Below, piece after piece: positions 55,844-64,000 of a stretch of 64,000 bases of DNA. Below the pieces are notes generated by a model. That model saw only the letters and a list, made by a program, of their open reading frames with translations, was not told the DNA's origin and did no database searches. The stretch lies in the NCBI RefSeq assembly GCF_002968015.1, contig NZ_PUIP01000001.1:62001-126000 (forward strand), in the 5' to 3' direction. Every line of letters begins with the position of its first letter. The stretch's first letter is position 1. The translations under genes and the position numbers were made by a program. This DNA is from Massilia phosphatilytica (GTDB taxonomy: Bacteria; Pseudomonadota; Gammaproteobacteria; Burkholderiales; Burkholderiaceae_D).

Positions 55844-57178
55844 CTAAACGATCGTGCCCGGCAGTTCGATGCCGTGCAGGCGCCGGAACAGCTTCAGCGC
55901 GAAGCTGTCCGTCATCCCGGAAATATAGTCGGTCGCGCCGAGCAGGCGCGCGTATGGCGTCGTGCCGCGGCTGAATTGCTGCGGAATAATTTGGGCGATC
56001 TTGCGGTCGGCTGCCGACCGGTCCGCTTCCGGCTTCACGAGCGCCGGCACGATCTTGCCCAGCAAGCCGCCGAGGATCTCGAAGCCGGCCGCCTCGATCT
56101 GCAGCACGGATGGCGTCGCGTAGATGCGCTCGCGCGACAGCCTCGCGATCGCTTTCAGCTCGGGCGCGAAGCGCGATGTGCCGGCGAGGTCTTGTTCGAA
56201 GCGGCCGTCCATGATGGCGTCGTAGTGGTCACGGAAAGCGTCCAGCGCGGCACCCACGAGATGGCCGATGGCGCGGGCGCGCAGGTATTCGACGCGGCCC
56301 GTGTCGTCGGCCAGCAGCCGGTACGACGGGCTCTCGGCCGCGCCGGACGGGAAGGCGATGGGCCACAGCAGGCCACGCGCTTCGTCGAAGGTCACACGGC
56401 CCAGCCGGTGCCCATCTTCCAGGTCGACGATGCCGTAGCAGATGTCGTCCGCCGCCTCCATCACGAACGCGAGCGGATGGCGCGTCCAGGCGCCGGGTCG
56501 CTTGCGCACGAGGCCGACCTGGGCGGCGACCCGTTCGGCCGTTGCCGCGTCGTCCGCGAAGTAGCCGAATTTCTTCTCGCTGATCTTGTCCTTTGCGGAC
56601 GGCAGGTCGGACGCGCGGGGATATTTCATGAACGCCGCGAGCACGGCATAGGTGAGCTGGAAGCCGCCGTGGTCGACGGCGTTCTGCAGGCGCGTGACGA
56701 GGCGGAAGCCTTGCGCATTGCCTTCGAAGCGCAGGAAATCCTGGCGTTCGCGCTCGCTCAGGTCCGCGAGCCAGCGCTGCGCGTGCTCGGCGAACCAGGA
56801 CTGGATCGCGGCCTCGCCCGAATGGCCGAACGGCGGGTTGCCGATGTCGTGGGCGAGGCAGGCGGCGGCCACGATGCTGCCGAAGTCCTGCGGCGCCATC
56901 GACAATGCGGGTTCGCGTTCCTTGATGAATTCGCCGCACAGCATGCCCAGCGACCGGCCCACCGACGACACTTCGATGCTGTGCGTGAGGCGCGTCCGCA
57001 CGTAATCGCTGTCCGACAGCGGGAATACCTGCGTCTTGTCCTGCAGGCGCCGGAACGCGCTCGAATACACGAGCCTGTCCCAATCACGCATATATTCCGT
57101 ACGGCTGCCGCCGTCGCCCCGGTCATCCTCGCGGCCCAGGCGCATCGTCGACACCAGGCGTTCCCATTCCATCGACAT
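55844..57178 (-). CDS. dgt: dGTPase-type deoxynucleotide triphosphohydrolase
   Basis: 444 residues, HD-superfamily. The metal site is formed by 'TRLTHSIEVSSVGRSLG' and 'AACLAHDIGNPPFGHSGE', with 'ADDICYGIVDLEDGHRLG' completing it. It hydrolyses dGTP (or dNTPs) to the nucleoside and triphosphate. The start at 57178 has GGAGAG at a good distance; ATG 57190 and 57172 are alternatives. Divergent from the PadR-type regulator gene, 116 bp apart. Confidence 0.93.
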   Translation of the reverse strand: MSMEWERLVSTMRLGREDDRGDGGSRTEYMRDWDRLVYSSAFRRLQDKTQVFPLSDSDYVRTRLTHSIEVSSVGRSLGMLCGEFIKEREPALSMAPQDFGSIVAAACLAHDIGNPPFGHSGEAAIQSWFAEHAQRWLADLSERERQDFLRFEGNAQGFRLVTRLQNAVDHGGFQLTYAVLAAFMKYPRASDLPSAKDKISEKKFGYFADDAATAERVAAQVGLVRKRPGAWTRHPLAFVMEAADDICYGIVDLEDGHRLGRVTFDEARGLLWPIAFPSGAAESPSYRLLADDTGRVEYLRARAIGHLVGAALDAFRDHYDAIMDGRFEQDLAGTSRFAPELKAIARLSRERIYATPSVLQIEAAGFEILGGLLGKIVPALVKPEADRSAADRKIAQIIPQQFSRGTTPYARLLGATDYISGMTDSFALKLFRRLHGIELPGTIV

Positions 57179-57256
57179 CCATCTCTCCATAAAGGTTCGG
57201 CGGATCAGTGTAACGCGCTCGTGCGAATGACTGGTTGACAGTATCAACTTCGTTGT

Positions 57257-57282
57257 ATATCTTAAGATGTATCTTACGATAT
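57257..57282. promoter_or_regulatory. Palindromic operator before the PadR-type gene
   Basis: ATATCTTAAGAT-GT-ATCTTACGATAT: two 12-bp arms, inverse complements with one mismatch, around a 2-bp centre. It lies 12 bp before the regulator's start and so covers its promoter or leader. Autoregulation is the likely role. Confidence 0.75.
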
Positions 57283-57294
57283 ATGGGAGCGATC

Positions 57295-57975
57295 ATGCCA
57301 CACCATCATCCACATCACCATCCACATCACCATCATCATCACCACCACGATCACGATCACGATCACGACCACGCCGGGTTCGCACCGCATCACCGCCATG
57401 GCGGCCCGGGCGGCCATCCTGGCCGGGGCGGCCGTCCGGGTGGCTTCGGCTTTTCCGACGACGGCGGCCTGCCGCGCGGACGCAAGCTGTCGTCGGACGA
57501 CCTGCAATTGCTGCTGCTGGCCCTCATCGCCGAACAGCCGAGCCATGGCTACGAGCTCATCCGCGCGCTGGAAACCCGCTCGGGTGGCTTCTATGTGCCG
57601 AGCCCCGGCATGATGTATCCGGCGCTCGCCTGCATGGAAGACCTGGGCTGGGTGACCATCCAGCTCGAAGGCACGCGCAAGCGTTATTCGCTGTCCGACG
57701 ACGGCCGCGCGCACCTGGATGCCAACCGTGAACACGTCGACATGCTGCTCGCCCGGCTGCAGGAGGCCGCGCGCAAGATGGAGCTGATGCGCAGCGCACT
57801 GGCCGAAGGGGAAGACGGACGCGGTTCATTCAGCGCTGAACTGCACGACGCACGCCACGCGCTCAAGCGCGCGCTGGCGTCGCGCACCGGCGCATCCGCC
57901 GAGGAGCAGCAGCGCATCGCCGCGATCCTGGCGCGCGCGGCGGCCGAGATCGAGCAGGGCGGGGCACCCGGCTGA
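57295..57975 (+). CDS. His-rich PadR-family regulator (YqjI-like metal sensor candidate)
   Basis: 226 residues. The first ~35 residues are dominated by His and Asp (runs such as HHHHHHHH and HDHDHDHDH), then a Gly/Arg/Pro-rich stretch, then a PadR winged helix: 'LLLLALIAEQPSHGYELIRAL', 'GGFYVPSPGMMYPALACMEDLGW' (in parts) and 'TRKRYSLSDDGRAHL', with a C-terminal helical dimerisation part. E. coli YqjI has a similar His-rich N terminus and responds to nickel. Start ATG 57295 has GGGAGC at a good distance; ATG 57283 is an alternative. A palindromic operator lies just upstream. Confidence 0.88.
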   Translation: MPHHHPHHHPHHHHHHHHDHDHDHDHAGFAPHHRHGGPGGHPGRGGRPGGFGFSDDGGLPRGRKLSSDDLQLLLLALIAEQPSHGYELIRALETRSGGFYVPSPGMMYPALACMEDLGWVTIQLEGTRKRYSLSDDGRAHLDANREHVDMLLARLQEAARKMELMRSALAEGEDGRGSFSAELHDARHALKRALASRTGASAEEQQRIAAILARAAAEIEQGGAPG

Positions 57976-57978
57976 GGT

Positions 57979-59136
57979 TCAGCGCGCGAGCGCGCCGGGC
58001 AGCCGTCGGGTGATGCCCCGGCGCATCCGCAGTCCCGGGCGCTCGACCGCCACGTACAGCAGCGCCGCCACGGCCAGCGCCGCCCCGTTGTACAGGACGA
58101 ACGCGGCGAACGGCGCGTGCGACTTCAGTTCGCCCGCCGCGTCGTCGAGCCACGCATAGACCTGGCGGTGCGTCAGGTACAGGCTGAACGCGAGCATGGC
58201 AAGCGTCCGCATCCCCGGCAGCGCGCGGCGCCCGAGCGGCGTGCGCGGACTCAGCGCGCCCAGCAGCAGGCAGCCACAGCCGAGGGCCACGAGCGGATAG
58301 AGAAACACGGCGCCGCCATGGCCGAGCGGATCGACCCGCGCGGCCGCAGCGAGCAGCGCCAGGCCCGTACCGAGCAACGCCCATCCGTGGGACAGCACCC
58401 GCGTCCACCATACCGGCCGGAATGCGCGCAAGGCCGCGAGCAGGACCCCGGCCAGCAGCCCGTCGAGCCGCGTCCACGTCGGGCTGTAGATCGCGCCGAC
58501 GTACCCCGCGGCCGCGCGTGCGGCGTCTCCGCCCGGCGCGAGATGCGGTGCGATGGCATGGCGCCATTGCCAGTCGCGCAGCAGCAGGCCGGCACCGAAC
58601 AGCAGGGCGGCACCGGCGGCCGTTACGAGCAGGCCCGGCATCCGTCCGCGGCGCGCCAGCAGCCACATCGCCAGCGGAAAGAGCAGGTAAAAATGCTCTT
58701 CGACGCACAGCGACCAGGCATGCGAGTACGCCCGCTGCGTGAGGTGGTCGGGCAAGAGGTTCATTGTGAAGGTGAGGAATTGCCACGCCGGTGGCAGCGC
58801 CTCGGCCTCGCGCGAGGCCGGCAGCGCGAGATACAGGGCCAGCACCGCCAGGTAGGCCGGCAGGATGCGCCACGCGCGGCCCACGACGAAGCCCGCCCAG
58901 TCGGGCATGCGGCCGGCCGCCAGGTCGCGCAGCACCGGCCAGCCGATCAGGTAGCCGCTGAGCACGAAGAACAGGTCGACGCCCATCCAGCCATGGCGTC
59001 CGGGGCCGGGGACGTCGACGCCGTGGCTGGACAGGTGGTACAGCATGACGACGCCGATAGCGACAGCACGCAGCAGGTCGAGGCCGGGCGCGCGGGGCGA
59101 TGACGGCGGCGGAGTCAGGACGGGCGATGGAGACAT
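57979..59136 (-). CDS. Acyltransferase 3 family membrane protein (OafA/YrhL-like)
   Basis: 385 residues with about ten membrane helices. '[22 protein letters not shown]' (catalytic His region) and '[21 protein letters not shown]' (in parts) are the family hallmarks; '[18 protein letters not shown]' follows. It probably O-acetylates a surface glycan or another extracytoplasmic sugar. Convergent with the PadR gene. Start ATG 59136; no glycan genes nearby identify its substrate. Confidence 0.9.
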   Translation of the reverse strand: MSPSPVLTPPPSSPRAPGLDLLRAVAIGVVMLYHLSSHGVDVPGPGRHGWMGVDLFFVLSGYLIGWPVLRDLAAGRMPDWAGFVVGRAWRILPAYLAVLALYLALPASREAEALPPAWQFLTFTMNLLPDHLTQRAYSHAWSLCVEEHFYLLFPLAMWLLARRGRMPGLLVTAAGAALLFGAGLLLRDWQWRHAIAPHLAPGGDAARAAAGYVGAIYSPTWTRLDGLLAGVLLAALRAFRPVWWTRVLSHGWALLGTGLALLAAAARVDPLGHGGAVFLYPLVALGCGCLLLGALSPRTPLGRRALPGMRTLAMLAFSLYLTHRQVYAWLDDAAGELKSHAPFAAFVLYNGAALAVAALLYVAVERPGLRMRRGITRRLPGALAR

Positions 59137-59271
59137 GGCGCGCAAGTCTACCTGAGCGCCAGGCGCCAAAGCTCAACAATATTCACGGCATCGCCGGCGC
59201 GGATGCGGTGGCGTTGGCTTCGCGCCATGCCCGTCGTATGCTTGCGCCAGGTCCACGAATATCTGCACATC

Positions 59272-59841
59272 ATGTCCCGCGACGCCATCGTCGATACCAG
59301 CAAATTACTCAGCTACGTCCTGCGCCACCGCCCGGACAGCATCGGCCTGCAAGTCGACGCCAGCGGCTGGGCCGATGTCGACGTGCTGCTGCAACGCCTG
59401 GCCGAACATGGCAAGGCGGTCGACCGCGCGCTGCTGGAACGCGTGGTCGCAGACAACGACAAGCAGCGTTTCGCATTCGACGCCGCCCGTACCCGCATCC
59501 GCGCCAGCCAGGGCCACTCGATCCAGGTCGACCTGGCTCTGCAGCCGACGCAGCCGCCGGACGTGCTGTACCACGGCACGGCGAGCCGCTTCCTGAAATC
59601 CATCCTCGCGTCCGGCCTGCGGGCCGGCAACCGCCAGCACGTGCACCTGTCGGGCGACGTCGACACGGCCCGCCGCGTCGGTGCCCGGCACGGCTTTCCC
59701 GTCATCCTGCACGTCGACACGGCCCGCATGCGCGCGGACGGTGCCGTGTTCTACCGCGCCGACAACGGCGTGTGGCTGACCGGCCCCGTGGCGCCGCGCT
59801 ACCTGCGGGTGCTGGACGGGAACAGCCGCGGCCTGCGCTGA
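59272..59841 (+). CDS. kptA: RNA 2'-phosphotransferase
   Basis: 189 residues. KptA/Tpt1 removes a 2'-phosphate from RNA using NAD. Motifs: '[17 protein letters not shown]' (Arg-His), 'RIRASQGHS', '[18 protein letters not shown]' (in parts) and '[19 protein letters not shown]' (in parts), the NAD-binding quartet. Bacteria lack the tRNA-splicing step that makes its eukaryotic substrate, so its role is unclear. Start ATG 59272. Confidence 0.93.
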   Translation: MSRDAIVDTSKLLSYVLRHRPDSIGLQVDASGWADVDVLLQRLAEHGKAVDRALLERVVADNDKQRFAFDAARTRIRASQGHSIQVDLALQPTQPPDVLYHGTASRFLKSILASGLRAGNRQHVHLSGDVDTARRVGARHGFPVILHVDTARMRADGAVFYRADNGVWLTGPVAPRYLRVLDGNSRGLR

Positions 59842-59862
59842 GCAGCACGGCTGAACCGCGGC

Positions 59863-60402
59863 TCAGCGCTCGTTGGTCGCCGCGGCCAGCAGTTCGGCCG
59901 TCTCGGCCGCGCCCATCCTGCGCGCCGCGTCGAGGACAGCGTTGCCGTCCGCGTCGAGGCGGAACGGGTCGGCGCCGCGCGCCAGCAGCAGGCGGACGAT
60001 GTCCCCGCGGTTGAACATGGCGGCGAACATCAGCGCCGTCTTGCCGTTCGGGCCCGCATTGTCGACCGCCGCGCCGTGGTCCAGCAGCAGGGTCGCGATC
60101 GTCAGGTCCCCCTTGAAGGCGGCGCCGGCGAGCGGGGTCTGGCCGGCGTCGTTCATGATTTCCGGATCGGCGCCGTGTTCCAGCAGCACCCGGGCCGCGT
60201 CCGGATGGCCGTGGTAGCAGGCCAGCATCAGGAGGCTGTCGCCGCGTTCGTTGCGCAGGTTGGGCGGCAGGCCCTGGCCCAGCAGCGTCGCGAGTTCGCC
60301 CGCTTCACCGGTGCGCGCGAAGTGGAAGACCTTGCGCACGAAGGCCAGGGTGTCTTCGTCCAGTTCGCTGGCCGATGGCGGGTGGTGCGGTGGTTGCGGC
60401 AT
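59863..60402 (-). CDS. Ankyrin-repeat protein
   Basis: 179 residues, cytoplasmic (no signal). Four ankyrin repeats: 'GLPPNLRNERGDSLLMLACYHGHPDAARVLLEHGADPEIMNDAGQTPLAGAAFKGDLTIATLLLDHGA' and following are visible in 33-residue steps (quoted here by repeat: 'RGDSLLMLACYHGHP', 'AGQTPLAGAAFKGDL', 'NGKTALMFAAMFNRG'). It should bind a partner protein; no enzymatic motif. Bacterial homologues are common and mostly unstudied. Confidence 0.88.
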   Translation of the reverse strand: MPQPPHHPPSASELDEDTLAFVRKVFHFARTGEAGELATLLGQGLPPNLRNERGDSLLMLACYHGHPDAARVLLEHGADPEIMNDAGQTPLAGAAFKGDLTIATLLLDHGAAVDNAGPNGKTALMFAAMFNRGDIVRLLLARGADPFRLDADGNAVLDAARRMGAAETAELLAAATNER

Positions 60403-60483
60403 CGTGGTTTCCTGTTCGTGAAAGCTCGACAGGATTAGAACATAAAGCCGCCGCGCGCACGGCAGCGCCGGATTCGTGCGATA

Positions 60484-61056
60484 TCAAACGCGGCGCCGGA
60501 ACTCTTCCAGGTGCCGCTCGATCTCAAACACATGCGGGTCGGGCTTGCCGAGTGCGCGCAGGGCCTTGGCCAGTTCCAGCAGGTATTCGCTGTTCGGTCC
60601 GCTTGGGCCGCGTGCGGTGGCGATCTGTAGCGCAATGTCGCGCTCACTCGCCGGGCCGAGGTACGCGGCATTCTCGTGCGTGGCGATGTAGACGAGGCCT
60701 TCGGTGGCGCTGCCGTCCTCGAAGCGAATGTCGGTCGTCAGGCGCAGGTAGCCGTTCTTTTCGCGGTAATCGAGGTGCGCGAATTCCTCGGGCGTGACGA
60801 GGTAGGCCATGCCGTGGCACGTCGCGTCCGGGTCCGGCACCAGCGTCACGACCCGTCCTGGCGCCGTCTCGGTGCCGCGGTGGTCGTGCGAGCCTTGCCA
60901 GAAGCGTCGCGTCCATCCCTTGATGCTGGCGGGACGCCGCTCGAGGTACGGGAAGTCGGCCTTGAAGATGAGGGAGCCGTAACCGAACAGCCAGACGCTG
61001 GCGTGGTCGTCGAACCTGTCCATGCGTTGGTTGATCGCGATGGTGTTATGGGACAT
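60484..61056 (-). CDS. Gamma-glutamylcyclotransferase (ChaC-like)
   Basis: 190 residues. The start 'WLFGYGSLIFKADFPYLERRPA' (YGSL glutamyl-binding motif), 'RRFWQGSHDHRGTETAPGRVVTLVP' (in parts) and the catalytic Glu region 'EEFAHLDYREKNGY' fit the ChaC subgroup, which cleaves glutathione to 5-oxoproline and Cys-Gly. No ribosome-binding site is evident before ATG 61056. Confidence 0.88.
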   Translation of the reverse strand: MSHNTIAINQRMDRFDDHASVWLFGYGSLIFKADFPYLERRPASIKGWTRRFWQGSHDHRGTETAPGRVVTLVPDPDATCHGMAYLVTPEEFAHLDYREKNGYLRLTTDIRFEDGSATEGLVYIATHENAAYLGPASERDIALQIATARGPSGPNSEYLLELAKALRALGKPDPHVFEIERHLEEFRRRV

Positions 61057-61112
61057 CGATGAAAGGAGGTTGCGTGGAGGAAGCTGCATTCTAGCGCGGC
61101 CGTTCGGCGGCG

Positions 61113-62150
61113 TCAGGCGCGTGGCCGCAATGCGCCCGCGGGATTGTCGGCCGCACCGACCCAGTCGAACAGGAACGCGATGAAGGCGGCCGCGGCCGGC
61201 GACAGCGAGCGCTGTTCGCGCGTATAGACGAAGAAGCGGCGCGTCAGGACGGGGGCGTCGAGCGGCAGCATGCGCAGGCCGTGCAGGCGCACGAGCGGCG
61301 CGGCATACGGCATGCAGACCGTGACGCCCAGGCCGGACGCCACCATCGCGAGCGCGGTGGTCATGTACGTGACTTCGTGGGCGGGGCGCAGCGTCAGCTC
61401 GCGGAGCGTGTCCGCGCTGCCGTTGCGCCTGCCCGCGCCTGCGCTTGCGCCTTCGCTTCCGCTGCCCGTGGTGCTGTGTTTCCGGTTGCCCTGCCTGCTC
61501 GCTTTGGCGTCGCCGCCGCCACTGCCCATGTCCGCCAGCAGCCGCTCGGTGAACTGGCCGCGCAGGGTGATCAGCGGATGCGCGGCGAGGTCGCTCCAAC
61601 CGAGGCGGCGGCGTCTCGCCAGCGGGTGATCGGGCGGCACCACCGCTTCGAACGGCATCTCCATCAATTCGCGCGCTTCCAGTTGCGGGGCGTTGTCGCG
61701 CTCGGGGCCGATGCCGAAGTCCGTTTCGCCGGACAGCACGCGTGTCGTGACGCCCTCGACCGGCGAGTCGGACAGGCTGATGTGGATGTCCGGATAGCGC
61801 GTGCGCCACGCGGCGATCACCTGCGGCAGCAGCGTGCAGGCCATCAACTGGGGCACCGCGACGCGCACGATCCCCTTTCTGAGCTGCGCCTGGTCCGCAA
61901 TGTTCGCAAGCGCACGGTCGAGATCGTCAATCATCTGGCTGAATAGAGGGTACAGCTCGTTACCCGTTTCGGTCAGGGCGATGCGCCGCGTACTGCGGTC
62001 GACGACGCGGACGCCGAGTGTCTGCTCCAGCTCCTTGATCAAACCGGACAAGGCCGACTGTGTTACGTGCATGTATTGCGCGGCGAGCGTAAAGTTACCG
62101 GTCTTTGCCAGGGCAACGAAGGCGCGCATCTGGCGCAGGGTAGGATTCAT
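61113..62150 (-). CDS. LysR-family regulator with a low-complexity insertion
   Basis: 345 residues. Clear N-terminal helix-turn-helix ('FVALAKTGNFTLAAQYMHVTQSALSGLIKELEQTLGVRV', in parts) and LysR effector domain. Within the effector domain about 37 Gly/Ser/Arg/Lys-rich residues (encoded at about 61409-61530, for example 'GSGGGDAKASRQGNRKHST') interrupt the sequence between 'RLLADM' and 'LRELTLRP'. It is divergent from the FAH-maiA operon, its likely target. Confidence 0.9.
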   Translation of the reverse strand: MNPTLRQMRAFVALAKTGNFTLAAQYMHVTQSALSGLIKELEQTLGVRVVDRSTRRIALTETGNELYPLFSQMIDDLDRALANIADQAQLRKGIVRVAVPQLMACTLLPQVIAAWRTRYPDIHISLSDSPVEGVTTRVLSGETDFGIGPERDNAPQLEARELMEMPFEAVVPPDHPLARRRRLGWSDLAAHPLITLRGQFTERLLADMGSGGGDAKASRQGNRKHSTTGSGSEGASAGAGRRNGSADTLRELTLRPAHEVTYMTTALAMVASGLGVTVCMPYAAPLVRLHGLRMLPLDAPVLTRRFFVYTREQRSLSPAAAAFIAFLFDWVGAADNPAGALRPRA

Positions 62151-62245
62151 CAGAAAATCCGATAAATAGAGCGGAAAATATTGTTTGTATGATAGTCCGT
62201 TTTACTTTTTAATGGCGGAAACATTAAATCTTCGAAGGAAACGCC

Positions 62246-63271
62246 ATGAAACTCGCTACCCTGAAGTCGGGCGGCCGCGACGGTACGCTCGTCGTCGTCA
62301 GCCGCGACCTGGTCACCTGCCAGGCCGTCCCAAAGATCGCCCGTACCCTGCAGCAGGCGCTGGACGACTGGGATCACGTCGCGCCACGGCTGCGCCAGGT
62401 TTATGAGCAACTGAATGCCGGCACGGCCACCGGGGCGGAATCCTTCATCGAGGAAGAGTGCGCGTCGCCGCTGCCGCGCGCCTTCCAGTGGGCCGACGGT
62501 TCCGCCTACATCAACCACGTGGAACTCGTGCGCAAGGCACGCGGCGCCCAGGTGCCGCCGTCGTTCTATACGGATCCGCTGATGTACCAGGGCGGCTCGG
62601 ATTCCTTCGTCGGACCGTGCGATCCGATCGCCGTGCTGTCCGAGGAATGGGGCGTCGACCTGGAAGCGGAAGTTGCGGTCGTGACGGGCGACGTGCCGAT
62701 GGGCGCCACCCTGGAGCAGGCGGCAGGCGCCATCCGCTTCGTCATGCTGGTCAACGACGTCTCCCTGCGCAACCTGATTCCGAAGGAGTTGGAAAAGGGC
62801 TTCGGCTTCTTCCAGTCCAAGCCGGCCAGCGCGTTTTCTCCGGTGGCCGTGACACCGGACGAGCTCGGCGATGCCTGGCACGACAGCAAGCTACGCCTGC
62901 CGCTGCTGGTGACGTTGAACGGCCAGCCGTTCGGTCGTCCCAATGCGGGCGACGACATGACGTTCAGCTTCGCGCAACTGATCGCGCACGCCGCGAAGAC
63001 GCGCGAACTGCAAGCCGGTTCCATCATCGGCTCGGGCACGGTGTCGAACAAGCAGGGCAGCCTGCACGGATCGAGCATCGCCAACGGCGGCGTGGGCTAT
63101 TGCTGCCTGGCGGAACTGCGTATGTACGAGACGATCGAACAGGGGGCGCCAGGCACACCTTTCCTGCGCTTCGGCGATACTGTTCGTATCGAGATGCTCG
63201 ATGCCGAAGGCGCCAGCATATTCGGCGCCATCGACCAGGAGGTTGCACACTATCACGGGAGGAAGGAATGA
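62246..63271 (+). CDS. Fumarylacetoacetate hydrolase family protein
   Basis: 341 residues. The N terminus 'MKLATLKSGGRDGTLVVVSRD' and body 'YINHVELVRKARGAQVPPSFYTDPLMYQGGSD' (in parts) are typical of bacterial fumarylacetoacetases of the tyrosine/homogentisate pathway. Metal-binding acids lie in 'WGVDLEAEVAVVTGDVP'. It would cleave fumarylacetoacetate to fumarate and acetoacetate. Overlaps maiA by 4 bp, confirming the pathway pairing. Confidence 0.92.
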   Translation: MKLATLKSGGRDGTLVVVSRDLVTCQAVPKIARTLQQALDDWDHVAPRLRQVYEQLNAGTATGAESFIEEECASPLPRAFQWADGSAYINHVELVRKARGAQVPPSFYTDPLMYQGGSDSFVGPCDPIAVLSEEWGVDLEAEVAVVTGDVPMGATLEQAAGAIRFVMLVNDVSLRNLIPKELEKGFGFFQSKPASAFSPVAVTPDELGDAWHDSKLRLPLLVTLNGQPFGRPNAGDDMTFSFAQLIAHAAKTRELQAGSIIGSGTVSNKQGSLHGSSIANGGVGYCCLAELRMYETIEQGAPGTPFLRFGDTVRIEMLDAEGASIFGAIDQEVAHYHGRKE

Positions 63272-63912
63272 AACTCTATACCTATTTCCGCAGTTCGGCC
63301 GCATACCGGGTGCGTATCGCACTCAACCTGAAAGGGCTGCAGTACGACGCGGTTCCGGTGCACCTCTTGCGTGGCGGCGGCGAGCAGCTGCAAGAGAATT
63401 ACGTCAAGATGAATCCCAGCGGTCTCGTCCCCACCTTCCAGGACGACTACATCACGCTGACGCAATCGATGGCGATCCTCGAATACCTCGAGGATGAATA
63501 CCCGCAGGTGCCGCTGCTGCCGAAGGATGCGTCCGGCCGCGCGCGCGTGCGCGAGCTCGCGCAGATTGTTGCCTGCGACATCCATCCGGTGAACAACCTG
63601 CGCGTACTGCGCTACCTCGTCAAGGATCTCGGCCTGTCGGAAGAGATCAAGACGCAGTGGTACCGCCACTGGATCGTGGGCGGCCTCGAGGTGCTGGAAA
63701 AGCATCTGGCGCGCGACCCGAGCGCGGGTCCGCTGTGTCACGGCTATTTGCCGACGATCGCCGACTGCTTCCTCGTGCCGCAGGTGTTCAATGCGCAGCG
63801 TCACGGGATCGATATTTCGGTCTACCCGAACATCGCCCGCATCAACGCGGCGTGCATCGAATTGCCGGCCTTCGTCGCGGCACATCCGTCCAACCAGCCT
63901 GACGCCGAGTAA
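63268..63912 (+). CDS. maiA: Maleylacetoacetate isomerase
   Basis: 214 residues, zeta-class glutathione transferase. 'LYTYFRSSAAYRVRIALNLKG' carries the SSxxxRVRIAL signature; 'NPSGLVPTFQDD' and 'QSMAILEYLEDEYP' complete the thioredoxin-fold domain. It isomerises maleyl- to fumarylacetoacetate using glutathione, the step before the FAH enzyme encoded just upstream (ATGA overlap). Homogentisate dioxygenase is not in the window. Confidence 0.95.
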   Translation: MKLYTYFRSSAAYRVRIALNLKGLQYDAVPVHLLRGGGEQLQENYVKMNPSGLVPTFQDDYITLTQSMAILEYLEDEYPQVPLLPKDASGRARVRELAQIVACDIHPVNNLRVLRYLVKDLGLSEEIKTQWYRHWIVGGLEVLEKHLARDPSAGPLCHGYLPTIADCFLVPQVFNAQRHGIDISVYPNIARINAACIELPAFVAAHPSNQPDAE

Positions 63913-63922
63913 CGCCATCCGG

Positions 63923-63949
63923 CCACGCGGCGGGCCAACTGCCGCGTGG
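63923..63949. other. GC hairpin after maiA
   Basis: CCACGCGGC (63923-63931) pairs with GCCGCGTGG (63941-63949). No T-run follows, so it is only a possible terminator. The last 50 bases show no gene I can support. Confidence 0.35.
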
Positions 63950-64000
63950 TCGAACGCCGCCTTCAGTGCCGCGTTTGTGAGCCCAGGGTCGAGCGATCCG

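Noticed and set aside
57300..57375. Short tandem repeat of CAT/CAC and GATCAC units resembling a repeat array
   Set aside because: It is in frame and encodes the His/Asp-rich N terminus of the PadR-type protein; spacing and length do not fit a CRISPR or other non-coding array. No CRISPR array was seen anywhere in the window.
61062..61069. Perfect Shine-Dalgarno-like AAAGGAGG on the plus strand
   Set aside because: No plus-strand start codon with a supported gene follows; it lies just upstream of a minus-strand gene and is on the wrong strand for it.

Overview
The window looks like chromosome of a GC-rich betaproteobacterium of the order Burkholderiales, most likely family Oxalobacteraceae (Massilia or a close relative). 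I infer this from three things: the block pilW-rodZ-ispG-hisS-yfgM-bamB-der-hfq-hflX-hflK-hflC-hisZ-purA, an order typical of Betaproteobacteria; the strongly GC-biased third codon positions; and a relic of a PEP-CTERM sorting tail of the kind common in that family. No species call is possible from sequence reading alone.

Region 1 (1-14600) is a dense, co-directional housekeeping block: the 3' end of a pilus-assembly lipoprotein gene, a RodZ-like protein, isoprenoid synthesis (ispG), histidyl-tRNA synthetase with an unusual His-rich tail, envelope assembly (YfgM-like, BamB), ribosome assembly (der), the RNA chaperone hfq with hflX/hflK/hflC, and histidine/purine genes (hisZ, purA, a phosphoribosyltransferase). 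It closes with a good intrinsic terminator. Region 2 (14600-26530) is mixed: a MarC-type membrane protein, an FKBP lipoprotein, an AraC-like regulator, a glycosyltransferase, a hybrid histidine kinase, a frameshifted PEP-CTERM relic, a divergent aldo/keto reductase-LysR pair, an orphan secreted protein, uvrB and an aminotransferase.

Region 3 (26569-30550) holds four identical tRNA-Asn(GTT) genes scattered among other genes, plus a fifth 31-nt 3' fragment. Between the second tRNA and the fragment lies a roughly 1-kb AT-rich island with two unrecognised small genes and a decayed protein tail. It looks like the remnant of an element that integrated into the tRNA gene. purT and an acyl-CoA-dehydrogenase-like gene sit between the other tRNA copies.

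Region 4 (30550-44611) is rich in signalling: a diguanylate cyclase, a REC-kinase-REC hybrid, a bacteriophytochrome with an Rcp1-like response regulator, and a PAS-PAS hybrid kinase. Interspersed are a YeeE/YedE transporter, an MFS/tartrate-dehydrogenase-like pair, an HNH protein, and an alpha/beta hydrolase with an XRE regulator. Region 5 (44612-52766) has two secreted hydrolases separated by an imperfect palindromic repeat, then a MarR-regulated tripartite efflux operon ending in an FMN reductase.

Region 6 (52797-64000) contains a DTW-domain tRNA-modification enzyme, a PA0069-type radical SAM gene behind a near-perfect LexA box, a GNAT enzyme, a NadR-like kinase, dgt, a His-rich PadR regulator with its own palindromic operator (a candidate metal sensor), an acyltransferase, kptA, an ankyrin protein and a gamma-glutamylcyclotransferase. 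It ends with a LysR regulator divergent from a fumarylacetoacetate hydrolase-maleylacetoacetate isomerase operon.

The best candidates for something unusual are the tRNA-Asn island and its orphan genes, the His-tailed HisS, the His-rich PadR with its operator, the LexA-controlled radical SAM gene and the PEP-CTERM relic. I did not see a clear multi-gene system of an entirely unknown kind.
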